From assembly GCA_030278955.1 (NCBI GenBank), contig JAOANR010000014.1, positions 36,903,453 to 36,967,452 on the forward strand: DNA of 64,000 nt, in the 5' to 3' direction. A program made the position numbers and the translations under genes. The notes beneath the pieces were generated by a model that saw only the letters and a list, made by a program, of their open reading frames with translations, ran no database searches and was not told the DNA's origin. This document shows positions 56,989 through 64,000 of this stretch, piece by piece. Position 1 is the stretch's first letter; every line of letters begins with the position of its first letter. The DNA comes from Hygrophila difformis. Its lineage: Eukaryota; Streptophyta; Magnoliopsida; Lamiales; Acanthaceae.

Positions 56989-58216
56989 GAAAAAAAGGAT
57001 AAATAGGTCCTTTTTCTTTTTAAAAAATTCAAATCAGTCCTTTTTCTATTTTATTATCAAAACAGTCCTCTACAAATGCTAATTATGTTCAAATCAGTCC
57101 TTTTTTCACTAATTATATTCTAATTGCTGACGTGGCAAGGGTTTTAATTTAAACCTGACACGTGTGCATAATATTAGTCCTTTTTCTTTTATCTTTTGCC
57201 GATTCAGTCCTAAACTTTTATTTTATTCTATTTAGTCCTCTACCCCAATCACTCATTTTTAAATTAATTGGCCTCAAACCTTTCAAATTATTTCATTTTA
57301 GGCCCAGAACCTTAAATTTTTTATTATTACTAATCCATTTATCAAATAAATGCACAACATACTTCCATAAATAAAATTAAACACCAAACCTCATATATTA
57401 GGTTTGACTGCTTTGTTATCGGGTCTTTCAAGTACCGGAATTTTACGGACTCTCTCTAATAACCACTCGACCGCAACCGATTGTTCATTGGTTTTGGTTT
57501 CCTTCAGTAACAATCAACAGAATCTTACTTTGCGTCCTACCTTAGGATGTAGCAATATTTGAGTAAATGATTTAACTTGAATTTTTGGAAGGTTATGGAT
57601 ACAGAAAGCCTTGGTTTTATTGAAAAATAATAATATTATTAAAAATATTAAAAAAATAGCCTGAATTTTATTGTCCACAAAGTATGATTGTGCTGATTGT
57701 TGCTGAAGGAAACCAGAACCAATGAACCATCGTTACGGTCGGGTGGTTAGAGAGAGTCCGTAAAATTCGGAACTTCGAAGACCCGGTAACAAGGCGGTCA
57801 AACCCAATGTATGAGGTTTGGTATTTAATTTTATTTACGGAAGTATGTTGGGCATTTATTTGATAAATGTATTAGTAATAATAAAAAATTTAAGGTTCTG
57901 GGCCTAAAATGAAATAATTTGAAAGGTTTGAGGCCAATTAATTTAAAAATGAGTGATTGGGGTAGAGGACTAAATAGAATAAAATAAAAGTTTAGGACTG
58001 AATCGGCAAAAGATAAAAGAAAAAGGACTAATATTATGCACACGTGTCAGGTTTAAATTAAAACCCTTGCCACGTCAGCAATTAGAATATAATTAGTGAA
58101 AAAAGGACTGATTTGGACATAATTAGCATTTGTAGAGGACTGTTTTGGTAATAAAATAGAAAAAGGACTGATTTGAATTTTTTGAAAAGAAAAAAGACCT
58201 ATTTATCCTTTTTTCC
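56989..58216. mobile_element. Fold-back Mutator-like MITE with about 530-bp inverted repeats
   Basis: Left end GAAAAAAAGGATAAATAGG, right end CCTATTTATCCTTTTTTCC. TATTACTAGT flanks both ends (56979-56988, 58217-58226), an exact 10-bp target duplication. The arms, 56989-57521 and about 57690-58216, are near-identical inverted copies; even the accidental 70-codon frames at 57162-57374 (+) and 57831-58043 (-) differ at only two residues. Loop about 170 bp. No transposase, so non-autonomous; long TIRs and a 9-11 bp duplication fit the Mutator superfamily. Confidence 0.9.
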
Positions 58217-58339
58217 TATTACTAGTAGTTAATCCGTCGAGACTCGACGGGCATAATTATATATTTTATATAATATATATACTTATATTGTATCAAATAA
58301 TCATAAATTATATTTGAGTAATGAGTGAGAGAGATGAAC

Positions 58340-61925
<3,586 letters not shown>

Positions 61926-62195
61926 CTAAATAAAAAGGCGTGTAATGATTTTATATCTATTCGAAAGATGATGTATATGATAATATAATTTTATTATTTT
62001 TAAAAGTAAGAAATCATATTATATTGTGTTCTTTAGCTTGTTTGGCTTAACAGATCAATAACAATAATTATTAAAATAATATTTTGTGTAATTTGAAATT
62101 TAAATTAAAATAAAATAAATTTTATATATTTGTATTAAGCATAATATGAAAAATTTCCTCACAATTTGCTAAAAATTTCATTCCTGAAAATTTTA
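61926..62195. other. AT-rich junction region
   Basis: Transition from the organelle-type insertion to the Helitron remnant. No feature beyond AT-richness; on the minus strand it lies beyond the helicase C-terminus. Confidence 0.4.
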
Positions 62196-64000
62196 TTGGT
62201 AGGGGCTAGTATAGTACTATCTTTAAAAATATCTGAATTTGAAGTGGTGCAGTTTATATTTGTATATGTACTCTTAAATATTTCTCTATATGATCACCCG
62301 TAAAGTTTATAAGAATATTATCCGGAAATGTCACATCTAATTGTAGATCTTCGAAATCAATACCGGCCTTACCTTACCTAAATTTAGCATACATTTCGCA
62401 AATTTTCTGTCATATATAAAATTTATTGTAAACAACATTTCTTGTGGTATCTTGAGTTAATCATTCTCAGTTGCATATTAATACTTTGAGCCAAATCTTG
62501 CTAGTGACGCGAAATATTGCAACATAACTATTCATGACAAAACTGTTTTGGAAGATAAAGTCCAACATTCTTTAAAAATTGACATTGACTTTTGTTTATA
62601 ATCATAGCAAAACAAACTACAAGTTGAAATTTTCTCATCTGAAATCGAATCAGGAATTTGGGAATCAGATAGGCTCATAATCATTCTACCAATCAAGAAT
62701 TTACTTTCATGCTTTTTCGAAAATTAGTTTTATCCTCAATAATATGGTTCCACATCTTGGTTACTATCAACCTACTTATATTGCATACTTTATTTGATGG
62801 ATCTATATTCCTATTAAGCATGATTATGCAACCCTAATTCAACGTTATTTCATGATTCGGTAATCCAGAATAATTGATTATGTTTAGATATTATAGCGAA
62901 AATAATTTATTGGCATTATCTATGTTTTCATCCTCTTGACAAATATTATTAGAACTGATATATGTACATTTTCATTTACAGACATACGTTCCATGATTTA
63001 ATCATTGATCGTATCAACAATCTCATTGGTAGGGAATAGTGTATAATATCTTTAAAAATATTTGGATTTGAAGTGATTGATGTTATATGTGTATAAGTAC
63101 TCTAAACATTTGCCGCAATAGGATCTTAGAATTTATAAAATTATAATATGGAAATGTCACATCTAATTGTACATCTTCAAGATCAATACTAGATACTACC
63201 ATCACCTACATGAAGAATCTATTGTGCAAATTTATGTCATATATAATTTTTATTATAAACAATATTTCTTGTAGTATCTTGGGTTAATCCATCATAATAA
63301 CATATTAGTACTTCGAATCCCTTCTTTCCAGTGACATGAGGGATTGCAGCATATTATTAACATAGGAAGAAAATGATTTTTGGAGATAGAGTCCAACATT
63401 CTTTAAAAAATGACATTGACTTTTTTATAATCATAGTAAAATAAAATGCGAGTGTGACTTTTGTTCCTCTGAAATCGAATGGAGAATTTGGTTAATTCAG
63501 ATGGGCTCATAGTTATTTTACCAATCAAGAATTTTCATCCTAAATCTTGAGCTTTGTTTCAATGAGAAGAGGGGTTGAATAATTTTCTGGGATAAATTTT
63601 TGGAGGTAGAATTCTCGTCACAATCTAGTAAAATGTCAATTCTATAATCTTCAGTCCTACCTCTTGAAGGAGTATGATGCTATTCCAATGGATGCTACAT
63701 GCAACAAAATATCATTTCTACCACGAAGGGCTAAACATAATATTTTCTAGATAAATTATCGATAAGTGTCTTCTCATTTCCACCATGTAAAGAAAAAAGA
63801 ATCAACCCTCATCACTATCAACTGCATACATTATTTTATTATAAACATTCATCCACTCATTAATCAATAAATGTAATAGCTTAGCATGATACACCTTCAT
63901 TTCTTCCTTATTATAATATGTCTCTTCTAGTATCAATAGATTATCTATTTTAGATGTTAAAACTTCATTCAGTACCGCCATTTCAGAGAAAATTTTCCAA
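62196..64000 (-). pseudogene. Helitron Pif1-like helicase remnant with duplicated C-terminal part
   Basis: Minus-strand fragments of the RepHel helicase of a plant Helitron. Near 63990-63740: HAKLLHLLINEWMNVYNKIM and AVDSDEG, then FFFLY and a Walker A reading GGNEKT where GGxGKT is expected. A C-terminal module (VVCFAMIINKSQCQFL, KNVGLYLPKQ) occurs twice, at 62196-62715 and 63022-63540. Between the copies (62720-63000) a NRNIDPSN/SRLIVTKMWNHIIE segment matches the part normally before that module. Every frame is broken by stops and indels. The replication initiator domain is not in the window. Fully inactive; the gene would extend beyond base 64000. Confidence 0.75.

Noticed and set aside
57162..58043. 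Paired 70-codon frames at 57162-57374 (+) and 57831-58043 (-) as conserved small proteins
   Set aside because: Their similarity is fully explained by the inverted-repeat arms of one transposon.

Overview
This is nuclear DNA of a flowering plant, most likely a eudicot; I cannot name the species. The evidence is one-intron phenylalanine ammonia-lyase (PAL) genes, a seven-coding-exon EIN2 gene, plant LTR retrotransposons, a SIRE/Maximus-type copia element, Stowaway/Tourist/hAT/Mutator-like MITEs, a tRNA-derived SINE and organelle-derived DNA. There are no operons. All three PAL copies and EIN2 lie on the minus strand.

Layout. (1) 1-16675: a tandem PAL array. PAL-A (from before base 1 to 6528) is dead: it has several indels, and a 4.6-kb copia element (1372-5938) sits in exon 2. 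PAL-B (9078-11274) has an intact exon 1, but exon 2 carries a CT-duplication frameshift and a TGA stop. PAL-C (14414-16675) is the only intact copy: 716 codons, MIO triad A202-S203-G204, and a TATA box plus MYB-type AC element upstream. A and B share a shortened loop and duplicated upstream blocks, so they are sister copies. The spacers hold MITEs, a retroposed 5S rRNA fragment and a SINE split by a hAT MITE. (2) 16676-22452: AT-rich spacer with a GAGCTCGG-rich element, Stowaway and Tourist MITEs, a SINE with 15-bp target duplications, and an L1-type ORF1 remnant. (3) 22453-50130: a nested retrotransposon block. The outer element is a SIRE/Maximus-like copia of about 10.2 kb (918/917-bp LTRs) with an additional 3' reading frame. 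Inside its RNase H region lies a 17.5-kb element (27041-44541) with very large LTRs (4311 and 4335 bp), a GTTCC target duplication, a tRNA-Asp-type primer site and no recognisable pol. Its LTRs and leader carry dense clusters of a 10-mer, TACGACGCTA, in both orientations. (4) 50823-55333: EIN2, the central ethylene-signalling protein, predicted at 1265 aa. (5) 56989-58216: a fold-back, Mutator-like element. (6) About 58340-61925: organelle-derived DNA, mitochondrial in style, containing a plastid ycf2 fragment. (7) 61926-64000: a decayed Helitron Pif1-like helicase with its C-terminal part present twice.

The host genes act in separate pathways. PAL opens phenylpropanoid metabolism; EIN2 relays the ethylene signal. 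Without the nested block, about 6.4 kb would separate PAL-C from EIN2. Hand-counted LTR divergence suggests this order: copia in PAL-A oldest (about 4%), outer SIRE-like next (about 2%), inner giant-LTR element youngest (about 1.2%). The least explained feature is the 10-mer array.
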